Shown here: in pieces, positions 11,916-26,900 of the stretch | How positions within the stretch are numbered: position 1 is the first letter of the stretch | Layout of the letters: every line of letters starts with the position of its first letter | Assembly (NCBI RefSeq): GCF_010183535.1 | Contig: NC_071329.1 | Span: 11,656,001-11,720,000, forward strand | Source of the DNA: Caenorhabditis remanei | Lineage: Eukaryota > Nematoda > Chromadorea > Rhabditida > Rhabditidae | Reading direction: 5' to 3' | DNA length: 64,000 nt | The notes under the pieces: model-generated | What the model was told of the DNA's origin: nothing | What the model saw: only the letters and a program-made list of their open reading frames with translations | Databases searched by the model: none | Made by a program: the position numbers and the translations under genes

Positions 11916-14900
11916 ATGGAAGAAACCGCGTCGCTTAATTCCGATTGGGACAGCGTATGCGGTGATACGAATCATGTAATGGTGAGGGTTTCAACTGAAT
12001 TTCTTGCTGAATTTTTTTTCCCGAATCCGCATTGACTAATGCCACCGTAGTTAGCTGAATGTTCCACTAATTACAGTACTCCAAACGAATAATTAGCGAA
12101 ACTGAAAAAAGATTGTAAATACAGTAATACAGTAAAAAAAACCTATAACTTTTCATCAATGAACCAATAAGCAACTCATTTCCAAAAGTTCAGAACCAAA
12201 GGAATAATGAATTGGTAACTCTTGTTGAAAATGAAAGTGCCTTCCCTCCTTAATCGAACAATTTCAGACCTACAACGGCACGGTGCCACCCATCGAGATA
12301 ACACGTTCGAACTCTCCGATCCCTTCACACGCCCACTTTAATCTACACTCTCCAAGTGAGTTCTTCTAGTTTTTTGATCGCATCGAAAAGAAAATAAGAA
12401 AGCAAAAAAAGAAACGAAACACGATACCGGGTGAGGAGATGCTTCGGGACCAGCCCTCTTCTCAATTCCATTTGGGAACGAACTTATCCGCTGACCTCCG
12501 GTGCACTCTCAGTAACTGCATTTCTACTTATTCGACATATAAAAACCAAGAGACATAACAAACTGAGTCCGTCCTCACTGGTTATAAATAATGACTCTTT
12601 CTCTCATTTTTTCCCTTCTAGCTCTCGAGAAACAGCCAATATGTCATTTTGTCCCCTTGTCCAATCCTTTATTCCATTGACATTACGTGTACCTTTCTTC
12701 TATTCCACATCTTCTTCTTCTTCATGTTTCTTCACTCTCATCGGTCGTCTGAAGAAACAGAGTGCCCTACCAAACCAACCCGATTCGTCGTCATTCTCAA
12801 CTTGGTGGGAGCCACGATTGATGCCCCTCAGGCACATCGTCCCACGGGATAAGGGTCTCCGGCCAACATGTTGTCTGAACTTCTTCACTCTCTCCTTCTC
12901 CTTTGCTCATACAAATATTTCTAGCTTAGCCGGTATTGTGGTCTTCACACACCCACTTCACAATTCGCAACATTTTTTGGAAAATTTTCATTGTTTGCAG
13001 TCTTTGAACTTGATCAGATTGTTCTCAAAACGCAAAAGAGCATTAGAAATGCTCCCACAAGATTCGTTGAGTTCAAAATTCTTTACCATTCTGTTGACTT
13101 CTGTAGTTCATCTTCCAATTACTCTCTCGACGGCATAACTTTCTTCTTCAAACTCCTTGTCGAAAACTTGAAAACTCTTCCTCCATAAATTATGATCATA
13201 ACTCAAAATGTCTGCAAAAGTCACCCGACATCATCCCATTTCGAATTCGGAAGCAAGTGTCTCTATCAATCTCCATACCCCAAAAGTCCTTAAGTTTGAG
13301 CGATGGGAGTGTTCTTTTTCTTTCGCAAAAAACTTTTTTGAGACATTTTTTCTTACGACAAACAGACTTTCGTCTCCTCCAAAAACCCACATGATTGAAT
13401 TTATCACTTTCCTTTTTTGTTCCTTTTCCACGAAAAAAAAGAAAAAAGGACCAGAAAGAATAAGAAGAATTGTTTTTTGAATGTCACGTTCTGGTTTCAA
13501 AGTGGTTTACAACTGTTCGATTTTGACGTAGTTTTTTCTGATTTATTTGAAATTTTGAATATAAATCGTAGAAAAATTCGAAGATTTCGGCAGGATGTCA
13601 GGTCAAAGAAGCAGATTTTTATCTATTTTGTTTTGTTACTTGAAGGTGTCTATAATACAAGGATTACTAAGAGAACCGGAAAGGTAAAACTACTTCAACC
13701 ATGAACTTCTACAGTAATCCCACGCATCTAACTCATTCTGATCTTGGAACCTCTCTCTTTCTTCTTCCAAAACTCCATTTTGATTACTCAATAAAACCAA
13801 CAATTTATCTCGTCGAACGGGAAGATCCACCTGTTCCCACCACCTCGTAAATCAGTACAATTTCTTCAAGCTTCTCACCCGAACCTCCACTTGAAAAAAA
13901 TGTCTTCTTCTTTCTTCTTCTTCTTCATGAGAGTGGTGGTCTCATCTCTTCATCTCTTTTTGTTTCCTAGTCGTTTGAAGAATGTATACATAGAGCTCAG
14001 AGACAGAGAAATCTAGAGACGGACACCCGTGTACCTCCTACTCGACCAGCCGGTGAGGATTTCTTGTCGTCAACGATGACGAAACCATTTTTTTATGTTT
14101 TCCGTAACTTTTTTATCTACTTTTTGATATTCAATTCGTCTATTCTTTCCGTTGCTCTTATTTTCCCGATTCTTCTGTACTTGAATAGTTTAGAAATGAC
14201 GGAGAGCTCTCCGGAGCCATTGGATGATTTGTACGAAGAACGTGTACGTCGTCCAGTTGTAAGATGGCAAAGTATGAAAGAAGATGGAAAAGATGCAAAT
14301 GGATTACGAAGAACAGAGACGTTACCGGAGATGCGACCAGGGAGACGTGGTGGAAGAAGACGTCTTCGACCCAGAAATAATAACGGTTCGGTTGTTTTGG
14401 GATGAGAAATCTAGTGATCAAGTAGAACTTTGAGCAGTTTAGAATTGCAAATTTTTTATATCCTGAAAGTGAATTCAAACTGTACCAATTTTGGATTTCC
14501 GTGATAAGGTTGGGAATTTTATGAGATCTCTCAGTTTCGATGAATTCTTTTTGTATTTATTTGGTCATTTAAAAAACCAGAAAAAATGATTGAATAATTC
14601 AAAGCTGTGATCTAATTCCTGCCCAGATCACATCGGTAACCCCGTATTACCAAAAAGTGGCAAATCGATTTATTGGGAGGACCGGGTCACAAATTTCGGA
14701 TTTTTTCTCTTGATCCACTCTTTCCAATTATACAGTTCCAACTCCTTCTGCGTATTCTCTGATCATTAAATTCTTTGTTCCTGACTTGCCAATCAAATTC
14801 CAATCAATCAATATTTTCTTCTCGTGGTGTCAAAACACTTGTTTTGTCTCTGACTCTCTTTTTCTTTTTTATTCTTTCATCAAATCTTTTTTCTTTTTCG

Positions 14901-17900
14901 TTTCCATTCTTCTCACTGGGACCAGCGAAAGCAGCTGTGGCAGGTAGTAGTGTAGAAGAAAAACGAGAGATCGAATGGATGAAAAGCAGACAGAAAATCT
15001 TCCTAGAGAGAGAGAGAGAGAGAGTTGTCGGGGCAAAATATTTTCTTGTCATTCTTCCTGTACTGGGGACAGCTGAAGCCACGTAGAATGTGTCATGTTT
15101 TGACCCGATTCACCTGAAGACAGATTCCTTTGCCGAAATCTGATAGGGGTGTGAGAAAAACGAATATGTTGGGATACGGGGGCCTTGCGATGTTGGAGAA
15201 AACGACGATGTTTTGAAATTGGATCCATTTTCAGATTCGAGAGGTTCAACTCGAGAAAAATAGGTTCTAGGTGGGAAGATAATCAAAAATTATCGGGAGA
15301 TTTTGTCATTAGTATAGAGAGAGTTAAGATTGAGAAGACGACATTTACAAATTTGTGGTAGGGAAGTTACGTAAATACTGTTTAGGACTAGCAGAAAACG
15401 GTTTGTCGTAATAGAGTCAGTACTAACCGAACAGCATTAGGTTTATTAAAAAAAAACTAAAAAATGTGTTGGAAAATGGCGGATAACAGAAGATTCTTAG
15501 AATTTTCTGAAGTATCGGAATTTGAAAAAAATATGACTTCAATCCTCCTTCAAAACATCAGCCTGTCTCATAAGATGCGTTCCTTTGAAATGGGCTGAAG
15601 TTGTGAATCACAGAAAAACATTTCCCATGCCTTCTCTGCATTGATAACAAAAAATTGAGAGCAAAACTATTTGAATAAAATGAGAGTATATTCATGTTGA
15701 CTGTATCATTTTAATCACAATATCGTATTTTCAGACGAAGATGGCGATTCCCATGGATCTCTCCAACACAGTTTCCTACGAGTACCCGTCGGTCTATCAG
15801 GTCGATCATCTCCATCCGTGGCATCAATGGGTTCAGAACCAGAATCATGTATTGATGATACCAGATACATGACAGACGATGATGATCCAATAGGTACGCT
15901 CTTTTTGTATTTTTTCTGCAGATGGGAAATCCCTAAAAGCGCTTGGAGGGAGAAACATTAAAAAATAAACACTTTGCTTGAATGAGTGAATTAGTAGTTG
16001 TAATTATAAATCCAGGAAGTGACATCATTTTTCGTTTATTACCTTTTATTTCTATTTTTGACTTTGGGCAGTTCTCTAAAAAGAATACGTGTAATCAATG
16101 ATCAAAGTGCCAACAAAGTCATCAGAATTGAATTGGTTCGTTCTGAGAACTCGTCGTCTCATCTACCATTCAGTACACTTGTAAACAAATTGTAATCTCG
16201 TGCTTTTTCTTTTTGATCAATCATTTATCTGATTATGCTAATAATATTCAAATGGGAGCCCTCCTTTTCATTATATTTTCTTTTTTCTTTTTCTGCTTCC
16301 CGATGTTCAAATGTCCTCCTTCTTACGTAAATTCGACTCTTTTCCCCTTGTGGAGAGTGTGTTTTTATCGGACACGAGAAAGAGCCAATTAACTTTTTTG
16401 ACACAAAACACAACACTAAAACAGATTTTAAGAAAATATTTTATTCGAAATTTATTATCAAAGAAAGTTGAAATAGGAAAAATGTGTAAGAATGCATAGA
16501 AGTTACTGCAATTGCTATTGAAGATGTCAATTTCAGAAGGCACATTCTCTAAGTTATATCATTTGGTTCTACTTATTATTTTTAGCCTTTTTCAATAAAC
16601 TCAGAAAGTAAATAAATTTATTTCAACTTATTGGTTTTCTGAAACTGTGGTTTTCTTGAGTCTAGGCAATCGTAATATTCGGAACACTCTAAAAGCTTCA
16701 AACTAGAACAATTATGTTTTAGTCGAAAAGTTGCCCTATTTGAAATTAAGGGGTTCTGAAACTAGTCAGTCAAGTCGATATATATTTATTTCCAGACAAA
16801 CAATAAGTTTTGATAAAGTTGCAGAGCAATACCTATAGCATCATTAAGAAAATATATTTTCTCAGAAACTCTCAATTTCTCACATATTTTTCTTCATATC
16901 ATTGGAGCACAGTTGTAAAACCCGTGGCAGTCTCTTATAAGATTTGGAAAGTTTAGTTACAGTACTTCCTTCGTGTCACAGGATCCCTCGACCCATCCTT
17001 TTCCAACTGAATCCATTGAATTACCACCCGTTGAGTTTTCAATAAGTAACCTTTTTTCTCATGTAGCTTCCTTCTTATTTCTTCTATTTTTCATATTTCT
17101 TTCATTCTTGATGAACTTGTGCGTGGCAGAAGACGCATCCTTGTGGCACCGCGAGCACCCACTCACACTCGCACATACATAGAGAGAAGACATCCATGAA
17201 GAAGCAGCACAACACACACATATATTCACTAATAACCTGGAAAAACTCACTCTTCATCGGAGCTCTTCCATTCGGTGTCTGTCCAGTGGGAAGGCTTTTC
17301 TTCGGTTTTAGGACCACTCGAGAATTTGTGTTTGTGTAGAGATGGTGGTGGATGTTGCCCTGAGGCAACCGACAAACTTCACGTTTTCCTTCACTTTTCT
17401 GGGACAACAGACAACGATTTTTGTTCTTCTGAATTTTGAGGAAAAAAAAAGAATCACACAGTTTAATTTCTCATCATTCGATTGTCTTCCCAGCCAACAT
17501 ACGGGTAATTCAATATTCCGTGTGTGACCCTTCCCACCCAATTTTTCTTCTTTTCGCCCCATTCCTCACAATATTTTCTTCTTTCTCTGGTCCCTGGACA
17601 TGATTTAATTTCGGTGCATATTTTTGAGAAATCGAGAATTTCGCATGCAGATCTATCTATCGGTTAGTATCATCTGACCAGAGTGATGTGTTGCATGGAA
17701 ATCCAGATTAATTGACTTTTTGGAAATAAGAAGATTTGAATCTTTCTCGTGAATTGCAGGCTAAAGAACCTTTGACCTAATTTATGACATCTTTGATAGC
17801 ACCGCGGAATTCTGTTTTTTTTTCGTGTTTTCTCTTCTTTAGAACTTCCTCTATTCAACTAGAACATTTAGATCTTTCGGTTTCTAGTCCGTATTCAACT

Positions 17901-20900
17901 ACTGAATTAGCCAGAATGTGGTGCTCTTTCAGAACCTTTGACCCACCTGACCTACCACATTTTTTTTGCAAAATTCATTCTGCATGACCGACCTATTCAG
18001 TCCCTCCGAGGACAAAGCACTTTTTTTTCACTTTCGAATTAAAACCAAGTTGTTAAATAATTGATTGACTCTTGGTTCGACCAAGTAACTTTTCATTCTT
18101 TTTTTCTGGAAATTTTGGTTCTTTTTCTTTTCAATAACCGATTTTTAGATGTTTTCTATTATTTTCTTTTTTCCAGCCTTTACCCATCATTCTTTTTTCT
18201 TCTTCTTCTTCCCCATCTACTTATTCTAAATCCTCTCCTCCATCGTGCTCTTCACTATTTTCCGTCGTTTGCCATTGTACGCAAAGCACCGCCCGTAAGA
18301 AGCGGCAAAAAAGAAAGAAAAAAGGCACGGCGGGCAGGAAGGAAAGAAGAAGAAGAAGAAGCTGAAGGCAGCGACGAACAAATGCAAATTTTTTCGGCGA
18401 CGTCGTTGACAACACGACGAGACGATTATTTTCAGACTTTTTTTGATTTTCTCCTATTTTGAGATACACTTTCAACATTTTTCTTCTCGAAAAACTACGG
18501 AAGATTCCCTGGGAGGGTGGTTTTATGTCCCCACAGTAACTACGAATGAGGGATGACTTGGTCAGCAGTCTTTTCGGGGGCAACTATTTTTTACTTTTCC
18601 AACAAATGTTATATCCACCAAGACCGAAATTATTGTATGCCTAATATAGAGAAAAATCAGCGAGTTTACAAGATGGGAATGGGAAAAAATGGGGAAAGAA
18701 AGGGAAAATGATACCATCTTCCGTTTACCTTCTGTTTTCATTTTATAAGTTAACGTAAAATATTCACTCCGAATCCTAAGAATTCTCAGAATTCTTATAG
18801 TTTCATTCGTCTATATCACCCAGCCAGACTGTCTCATCAGTTTTATTTCTACTAATAATCCTCATATTTTATGTTTTTTCCATTCATTTTTTCTTCTTCT
18901 TCTTCTAAAATTCATCAGTATTCTGGCCTCCACTGGTCGATGAAAATTAGAAAGATACCCCCTTTTTGTGCTCTCATCTCGCACGGTGTTCCAAACAGCG
19001 AATCCAGTTCTGCCTATCGGTTACTGACGCGTTTTACGTGCAGCCCGCGAAGCTTCCCGCGTGAATAATTATTGTGATCTCTAAAATTTTTTTGATCTAA
19101 AATTCACGTGGGAACGCTTTTTTGACGCATGAAGCACGTTTTGAGCTTTTTTGGCTTAAAAAAAGCTTTTAACGAAAATCCAAAACGACCATCTGATAGG
19201 AAATGTTGTTTGCTTCATTTTAAGCTATCATTTGTTAATTTTGGTTGTCTGGAAATGCCGCTACGGCTCAGAATGTAGTTTTCAGGAAAAACGGTGTTTT
19301 CGGAGCAAAAGTATAACAATTCCTGGCTTTTCTGTGCTGAGCAATCAAATATCATCAAGTTGCACAATAAAAAACAGGTCTCGGTCCGCAGATTCGCGAT
19401 TTTTTATATGAAAACACCGATTTTTGTTCAAACCATAAAAAGAGCCGCATAAAATCATTGGGACGACAGAAATTTTTCAAATTGTGCTCAAATGATAGGT
19501 ATTGAGCCAATCTATCAGACTGTCGTTGCAGAAATTGAAAAAAATTCGAAACAAAAGCACAAGAGCCGAAAAACAGCATTTTCAGTGCAAAAAATAATTT
19601 TTCATTTTTGTAATTTGCAAATGCGCTCTAATGAGAAAAATCGTGAAAAATTCCATTTCGCTGTTTGGAATACCGTGTCTCGTAAAGAGAACAAAAACGA
19701 AGAAAAAGAAAGAAGAAAAAAGAATGAAATTAATTTTCGCGCCCTTTTTATAGTCGATATTATATATCCTGTAAGGGTCTCGTGTAGAGCAAAAGATGGG
19801 ATAGAATGAAGGCCGTAAAATTCGAAGGAAGCAGCAAAAATAAATATCAAATTGGCACACACACAGGCACCAATACTAGTATTCCTATTTTCCTTTTTTC
19901 ATCTTGAATTTTCAGTTTTTCAGTCGGATAATTAGTCGAAAACTGTATTAATAAAGGCATGCTTTTCAACTATTTTGTGTCACTTGACCTGCTGATTCCA
20001 AAGTATTAAGCCCAGTAATAAAAATGAGAGTAATTCGAAAACTGAATGAGAATATAATTGGTTAGAGAACCTCAAAGTGCACAACTGTTGGGGTGGGCCT
20101 TCATTTCAATCGACATGTGATGATGAGTGTTAGCCCGAGCGGTTTCATTCTGGACGGGTGCAAGTTTTCGAGCATTTCTTTTTCTTCTTTCATTTCTCTC
20201 GTTTTCACACGTCATTTTATTTTATTGCGGGCTTGAAGCTATCCGCCAGTGGGCAGGAATCTATCCTCACTCATTGGTTTTAATTGTAGTTGTAGTTGGC
20301 AAATTTCTCGAAAACGTTTCGAATCGAAACCATCGAACTTTCTTTCTTCTATGATTTGGCACGTATTCATTCCGGCCGGTGCCTCGGAAATATGACACCG
20401 TGATGGGAATCCGAGTGGCCGAGAATCCCCCCGACACTTTCACGTTTTGTTTCATTCATCATCCTTCTTCGGATAAATGGATGTATCGTTTTAAACAACT
20501 TCTCCGTTTTGGAAAAACTAGTGAATTTGAACTCTCTGCGTTTTGGAGAAAGTCTTCTTTGAGCAGATCTGAAGTTCAGATATACCGTACCCTTCCAAAT
20601 TTGCTTTACAGAAACGGAATCATGTAAGATAACCGCTGCAAAATGACGAAGTTTTTTTTTGAGCTAGAAGTAGTTTCCAACCGCACATAAAGATCCCTAT
20701 TCATAAGTAGCCCCACCCTCTTTAAGATCATATTTTAGTCATAAACATTATGATTTTCTCTCAAAATTTATGAGCCATCACCGATAATATTACAACAATC
20801 CATTCATTGATTTTAAATGAAGTTTAATTATTTATCATGTCAATCAACTCGGATGATCCTGGAAGTGTCCAAGACAAGCGACCCACTTATGAAATCAAAA

Positions 20901-23900
20901 GGGATCTCGTATTCTCATTTTCCGATAAAAACTTGTCAGACATTCAGAAAAGTTCCCACTTTTTCCCACACGGAATTTCTGTAGAATACCCATTATGAAT
21001 CCAAGATTCCAACAAAATCGTCGTCTTCCCCCGCTGTTCTTCCATCATTTTTCTTCCGATTCTGTCATCTCAAATCAGCAGTAATACGTGTTTCCATCAA
21101 GCTCATTGCAATGGCTCATTGAGCTTTCTTGTCTTTCGGAGGCGCCCTTCTCCGTCTTCTTTTTTCTTGTTCTACACCTGTTCATGTGTCCCCATTCTTT
21201 TTTCTTCTTTCTTTTCAATCACTTTCTTTTTCTTCTTGTTCTCAATTCACTGGGTCCATCAGTTCGTCTTTTCTTCCAATGTACTTTGGCCATACAAGTA
21301 ATTTCTTCTCTATCGGGATCCGAAGTTAGCAACAATGTCGTGTACGTCTTTCGTTGGTCGCCCTCCTTGCCAATTCAATTGGCGATGGGGCTAAATCTGA
21401 GGAAGAAGAGAAACCGCTTCTTCGTTTTTTTCATGCCCATCCACCACCTCCTTCTGACTTTTTCTCTTTTCTAGACGACGACAAAAAGTCTTTTGAAACG
21501 GGAAAGAAAGGTTAGGTTTCGAAATATTAAATTGCTTCCATTCACTCGTTTTTTACTTGGCTTTCCCTCAAATCACATTTCTTTCTATCTCTCTTTTCCA
21601 CTCTTTTGACAGCCAATTAGTTTTCAAACGATTGATTGTTTCAATATCTATTTCGTGATGGACAAAAAACTTCAGTGCTCTCAGATCACATCAAATTCTT
21701 AGGAGAAGCAGATCAACACATCTGGGGGCAAAAACGACGGAAGGCGATAATTAGAAAATGTTAGTGTTTGTCGAAGAAATTTGAGGATGAGATACTTCTC
21801 TTATTGACATGTGTTCGCACTTGATTCTCTTTCGTTAATTTTTATTTCTCTCTGTTCGTTGACCTCAATCTTTTTGTTTTTAAGAAACTTTTTTGAACTG
21901 GAATCACGATTTTATGGTTTTTGAGTATCAAGATCTTCCTGAATCTGAGCCGAAGGACAGATCGGGAGGTTATTCAGTTTGAACTCTGTCTCAAACCCTC
22001 TTCATCCCTAATTTCTTTTGAAATCCCCCAAACTCCGATCGGACAATTTTACAGTACCTTGTCGGGAGTCGTCACATGAGAGGAACATGTCGGAATTCCA
22101 TTTCACTCTTTTTTTTCTTCTCTATATTCGACATCTTCTCCCTGAGGGACTCCGTCGGACACTTCTGATGAATTTCGCCTCCGACGAGCCGACATATGAG
22201 CACATATTTCGTTGAAGAAGCTTCCTTTTCCACTTCATTTCGACTTTACCCCGGAAACAAAGACGACAAGTTTTTGGTTTTCATGTCTTTTTTTGCAAAA
22301 AGATATATGCGTCCCCTCTGTCTTCTCGCTAATTTGTCGCGTGGTTGTTGAACTTTTACATACGTTTTTAGGTCCCCGAAAACCTCTAAAAGTTCGTTTG
22401 AACCTATTTCGTTTTTTTGTCTGGAGATGCCTATAAATCTGGAATAAAATGGAATGGGTTTTAGAAAGAGAGAATAAAAATTCAGAAGATCAGTCCCCTA
22501 TTAGATTACCTTTAAGAAGTGAGCTCTCGCATCCGCCTCCGCCGCCTCGTAACCCGTCAATCAGTCTCATTTGACAAGAAGGCATCTGAAAAAAAGCAGA
22601 AGACGTTGGAGAAGAGAAAAGAAGGAGAAGAAGTTCAAGTAGTGGATGTAAATGTGATGCTTTCTGACTGAGCCTTTCCTGATGAGTCGACCGACGTCTT
22701 CTACTTCTTTCCACACCGGTTTTACTTAAAGTGAGCCGGCTTCGCACATACATCCAATTATTTGCAACAACGTCTTCTTCTCCTCTGGTCGTTTTCGTTG
22801 TCTTCTTCTTCGATCGGCTAGTTTGTGTGTATTCAACAATCCGTTTCTCCCACGCACCTCATCTTGCTCCGAGAGCATCCCTTACTCCCAACTTCTTTTC
22901 TCACCGTTTCCTTCTTTTTTCTTCCGTTCCATTTCTTCTTCTTCTTCTCAATACTGTTAGGTTTCTTTCACTCGGACAAATGTAAATATTCAGGCGCTGG
23001 GACATCCACCGCCATTTCTTCTTTCTCATGTGTGCTCTTTATTCTGTTTCTCCATTCTGCCGCCCCGTTTTTCACGCATCTTCTTCTTTTTTCTACGCTT
23101 TCATCCGTCTCATCCACGCTTGAAATCTCCGTTTTCCGTTTTCTGGTTCATTTGGTTTTCGAAATTAGTCATAGGTCAATTTTCGAAGAACTGTTGTTGT
23201 TGCACTGCGAGTTGAAAGACGGATGAGGAGTCAATTCATTCCTATCGCTGTTTACTGTCCGACAGCCGAAAACACTAATTTTGACTTTTCTTGAAAAGCA
23301 TCCGATTTCATTTTTTCCGATTTCACTGAAATTTCAGATAATTTTCATGGAAAACAAATAATTTTTTACTCTTATTGTATTACGGTATCCGCAGAATGTA
23401 TTTCCACCAAAAAATCCTCTTCACTTTTCTCTTGGTTTTCATTTAATTCGATCAAAATCTTTGAATTCCAGAGACTAATAATAGTTACCTAGTTGCTATT
23501 CTCTACGAGGATCCGTTCATTTTCCTCTTTTTTCTAGAAAAAAAGCTGAAAACAAGTCAGTTTTGTACTAGACGGATTCACAAGGAATGCCAACTCATAA
23601 CTTTTTCAAAAGAAAACATTATTTTTCTTTCAAAAGTTTTGTTTCATTTCAGCTATTGTTCTTATTCTAGCCTCTCCAAACGAACGGCTAGAATAAGGCA
23701 AAAAAGAATAAGAATAAGAAGGAAAAGAAGAAGAATCATCTGTTTTCTAGGCGGCTCCGTCCGTATTTTGCTGTTTGCCACCCTCGCCTCCCACCACTCG
23801 ATCCCATCCGTGTCCCCCGTTCGTTCTTTCCTTCTCTTCTTTTTTTCAACTGCTTCTCAGTTCCGTTTTTTATCTTATTTTTGTGGAATAGAATATCAAA

Positions 23901-26900
23901 AAGAAGCTCCCACCAGGGGTGGTTGAATGCCTTTTCAAGCTGCCACACTGAACTCAGTTTGACGAAGAAAAGAGGCTTTTCAAGATTTCGGAAGAAGAAA
24001 AAGTGCACTCCATTTCAAACTGAGATAACGTTTTTTGGCGCGTGGAACAACGAAAAAATGAAAATGAAGATATCTCAGAAGTCTTTCCGCTGTCAGTCAA
24101 TGACAGATCTTCCTTTTTTGCAGATTTTAAGAGAAGTTTTTTTTAAAAAATGATCAGAATCACGTTCTTGTCGATCTTTCCGTAACTTGTCGTTTGAAAC
24201 TTTTCTGTACCCAATGCTTTAATAACTCAGGACTCAGATTTTAAGCTTTTACCGACATGTTGGATTCTAAGAACGGACCGTAACTATTTTCGATGCTCAA
24301 GCTTATTGACCAGGCTTTTAGCAACTATTTACAGTACTTTCCAGAAAATAAATATTGTTTTTGAAACTTTCAGTTCAATTTCCAGTATTTGAGAAGACTC
24401 ACAAAGTCATCACAGCTTCTGAAAGTTCCTTCCGTCACATTCTGAAACTTTTCTGATTCTTCGTTTGATCTTCTGGTAACCACAATCCGTTTCGACCTCC
24501 GATCTCTCTTTTGTTATCCTTCACAACATTCTCTCTTCAACCTGCTCGTTTTCCACCTCAAGTTCACTTTTTTCTCTTGTTTTCTTCCTTTTCTTTTTTT
24601 TTATCTTGCTCTTCTTCACCTCCAATCTTCTTCCTGTTTCTCACTTTCACAGTTGTAATCTGATCCAATTTCTATCACCTTCAACTTTGTAGTAATCTAA
24701 AAAACCGCCTTTGGTCTTTTAAACAAATTTTTCTCTGCTTTTAGTAAAAAGATGCCTCATTTTGTGTATATTTGTGTGCTCTTTTCGATACCGCCGAGCC
24801 GGGAGGATATTGCTTTCTATTGCTCTTTTCTTGCATCCCACCCTCACATTTATAATTGCTCCGCCTCCTTCTTTTGCTCTCCTCCCCCAGAGCTCTTTGC
24901 TCTTTAGCCATTTTTCAAAAAGAGGAATGGAAAAAAGAAATGAGAATGACTACAGTATACCTCCAAATGTCAAGATTATGCAAATGTGATCCGAAGAAAA
25001 GGAAATTGGGAAATATTTTAGATTAGATTTTGGTTTTTTGCCATTATTTATTCCGCCGATTGAAATCTATCAACACGATTTACATTTATATTGATTCTGT
25101 ATCTTTCGTTACTATTCATCTTGATTTACTCTTTGATCTATCAATCTTTGTTCTCTTTTTCTTTTTCCAAGCGTCTCATTTGATTACTGTAACTTCAGAA
25201 TCATATCTGTTGACCGACTATGACAACAAAATAAGTCCCTCATTCAACAGTTATGACAACTCCGGATTCGGACAGTATTGCGGATCCATTCGGCGGCTCA
25301 GATCCACCTTCAGCACCACTAACTTTCCGTGCACCGCCCGTCTCAAACTGTGCAAAATCTATAATCGATCGGAAACTGAGAAAATATGCATCAGAAACAT
25401 CATTTGCAACTGAAACTGCCAGTGAATCAAGTCTTGAAAGAGAAGTTCCAAGTAGATCTAGAGTGTTCACAGTGAAACCAGTTGGAACAAGAACTCCTGG
25501 TGGAATTGTATTGACAAATGGTGCAAGTAATAGTAATAATTCAAATAATGGAGGTGTACATCGTAGTAGAAGACGACATGATTCGGATGCAAGCGGATCT
25601 GCCAACTCGGAAGCTACTGTAGCTTCTGGAGCCAATACGCCAAGAAGATGTCACTTCAGAAGACCGAAATCAACAAGTGAAATGCATCAATCGTGTACAT
25701 CTGCAACAATTCATTCATTGGAAAGTCATCATAATGAAGAACGGAGAGCAAGTCATGTCTATATGATCGACGATGATTCAGTTCATGAATTTGAGGATGA
25801 TGATGGTAGGTCAAACGAGAACAGGGTTATGAAACGATAACTGTTTGTGGTTTATCGAATAATCTGGGGGTGTCTTATACGGTAATTTGGTTTTCTTGAA
25901 ATGTCCAATATTTTTTATGTCAAAACTTTGGAACAGTCTGATTAAAATTCTCTAATTTTTTTCATTTTCCTTTTGCTCATCTGGTGTTGAACCCAACTCG
26001 ACGCTTGTCAAATCACGGTTTCACCTTCTTGTCTATGAGCTGTGTAATCACTGTTGAATGAAAAAATATCCTAAAACTCTGATATTGCCCTCGGCGAATT
26101 TAGTTTAGATCCCAAAAAGTGCGTTCACTTTTCGAAAATACATGATTTTCAATATATGCCCCCATAAGAAATTCTTCTGTTCCACCAACCTGCTTCTTCC
26201 TTTTTCTTCCTTCTTTCTTTTCTTCTATTATCTTTTTTATTTCGTCGTGTCCACACTCATACGAGCAGTTCTTTTTGAAAACATGCTCCGAATCCTTGTG
26301 CTCCAATGGTAGTAGTGAGACACAACGAGCCAGCAGCTCTTGTGCTCATGACACTTTCATGAGATATGAGAGAGATACTCTTTGAAGAAAGTGAAGGACG
26401 GAAACAGAAAGAAAAAAAAAGAAGTTAAAAAAAGGAGGAGCTCGTGTCATCGCAAATTGAATTTCGGCGTGAAAATGCTGAAGACGTCTCGACGAAGAAG
26501 CAGAGGCTTCTGATGACAGGAGAAGAAGTCGTTGTGACGAGTGGAAACAAAATTTGCGTTCATTTCAACTTATGGATTCTGATGCTCCATTCTTCTGCTC
26601 CGACGTCTTCCTTTTCTTTTTTGACGCCTTCGATGTGACAAGAAGAAAAACGAGAAGAAGAGACAGAATCAACAGAAAGAAGAGATACTCCTTCTTCTTC
26701 TTCTGTGTCGGGTTTCTTCCGGTAATCGAATTGGCTCGTCGGACAGATTGTGCCCCGCGGGGGAAACGGCTCTTTGAACTCTTGAGATGACATCCTCTTT
26801 TTTCTCTTTTTTACAAAACATCTGAAGATTATTCATAAGCATTTGGAGAAAACGAATAGCCCATCTCCAACGGATTGAGTCTTTTCGGATTGAAATAGAT

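Noticed and set aside
12431..13138. 235-codon open frame
   Set aside because: Lies in an intron of the SLC4A11-like gene, starts with GTG, is C/T-rich and resembles no protein.
18071..18085. Short perfect hairpin CTTGGTTCGACCAAG
   Set aside because: Six-base stem only, no T-tract or neighbouring structure; likely chance.
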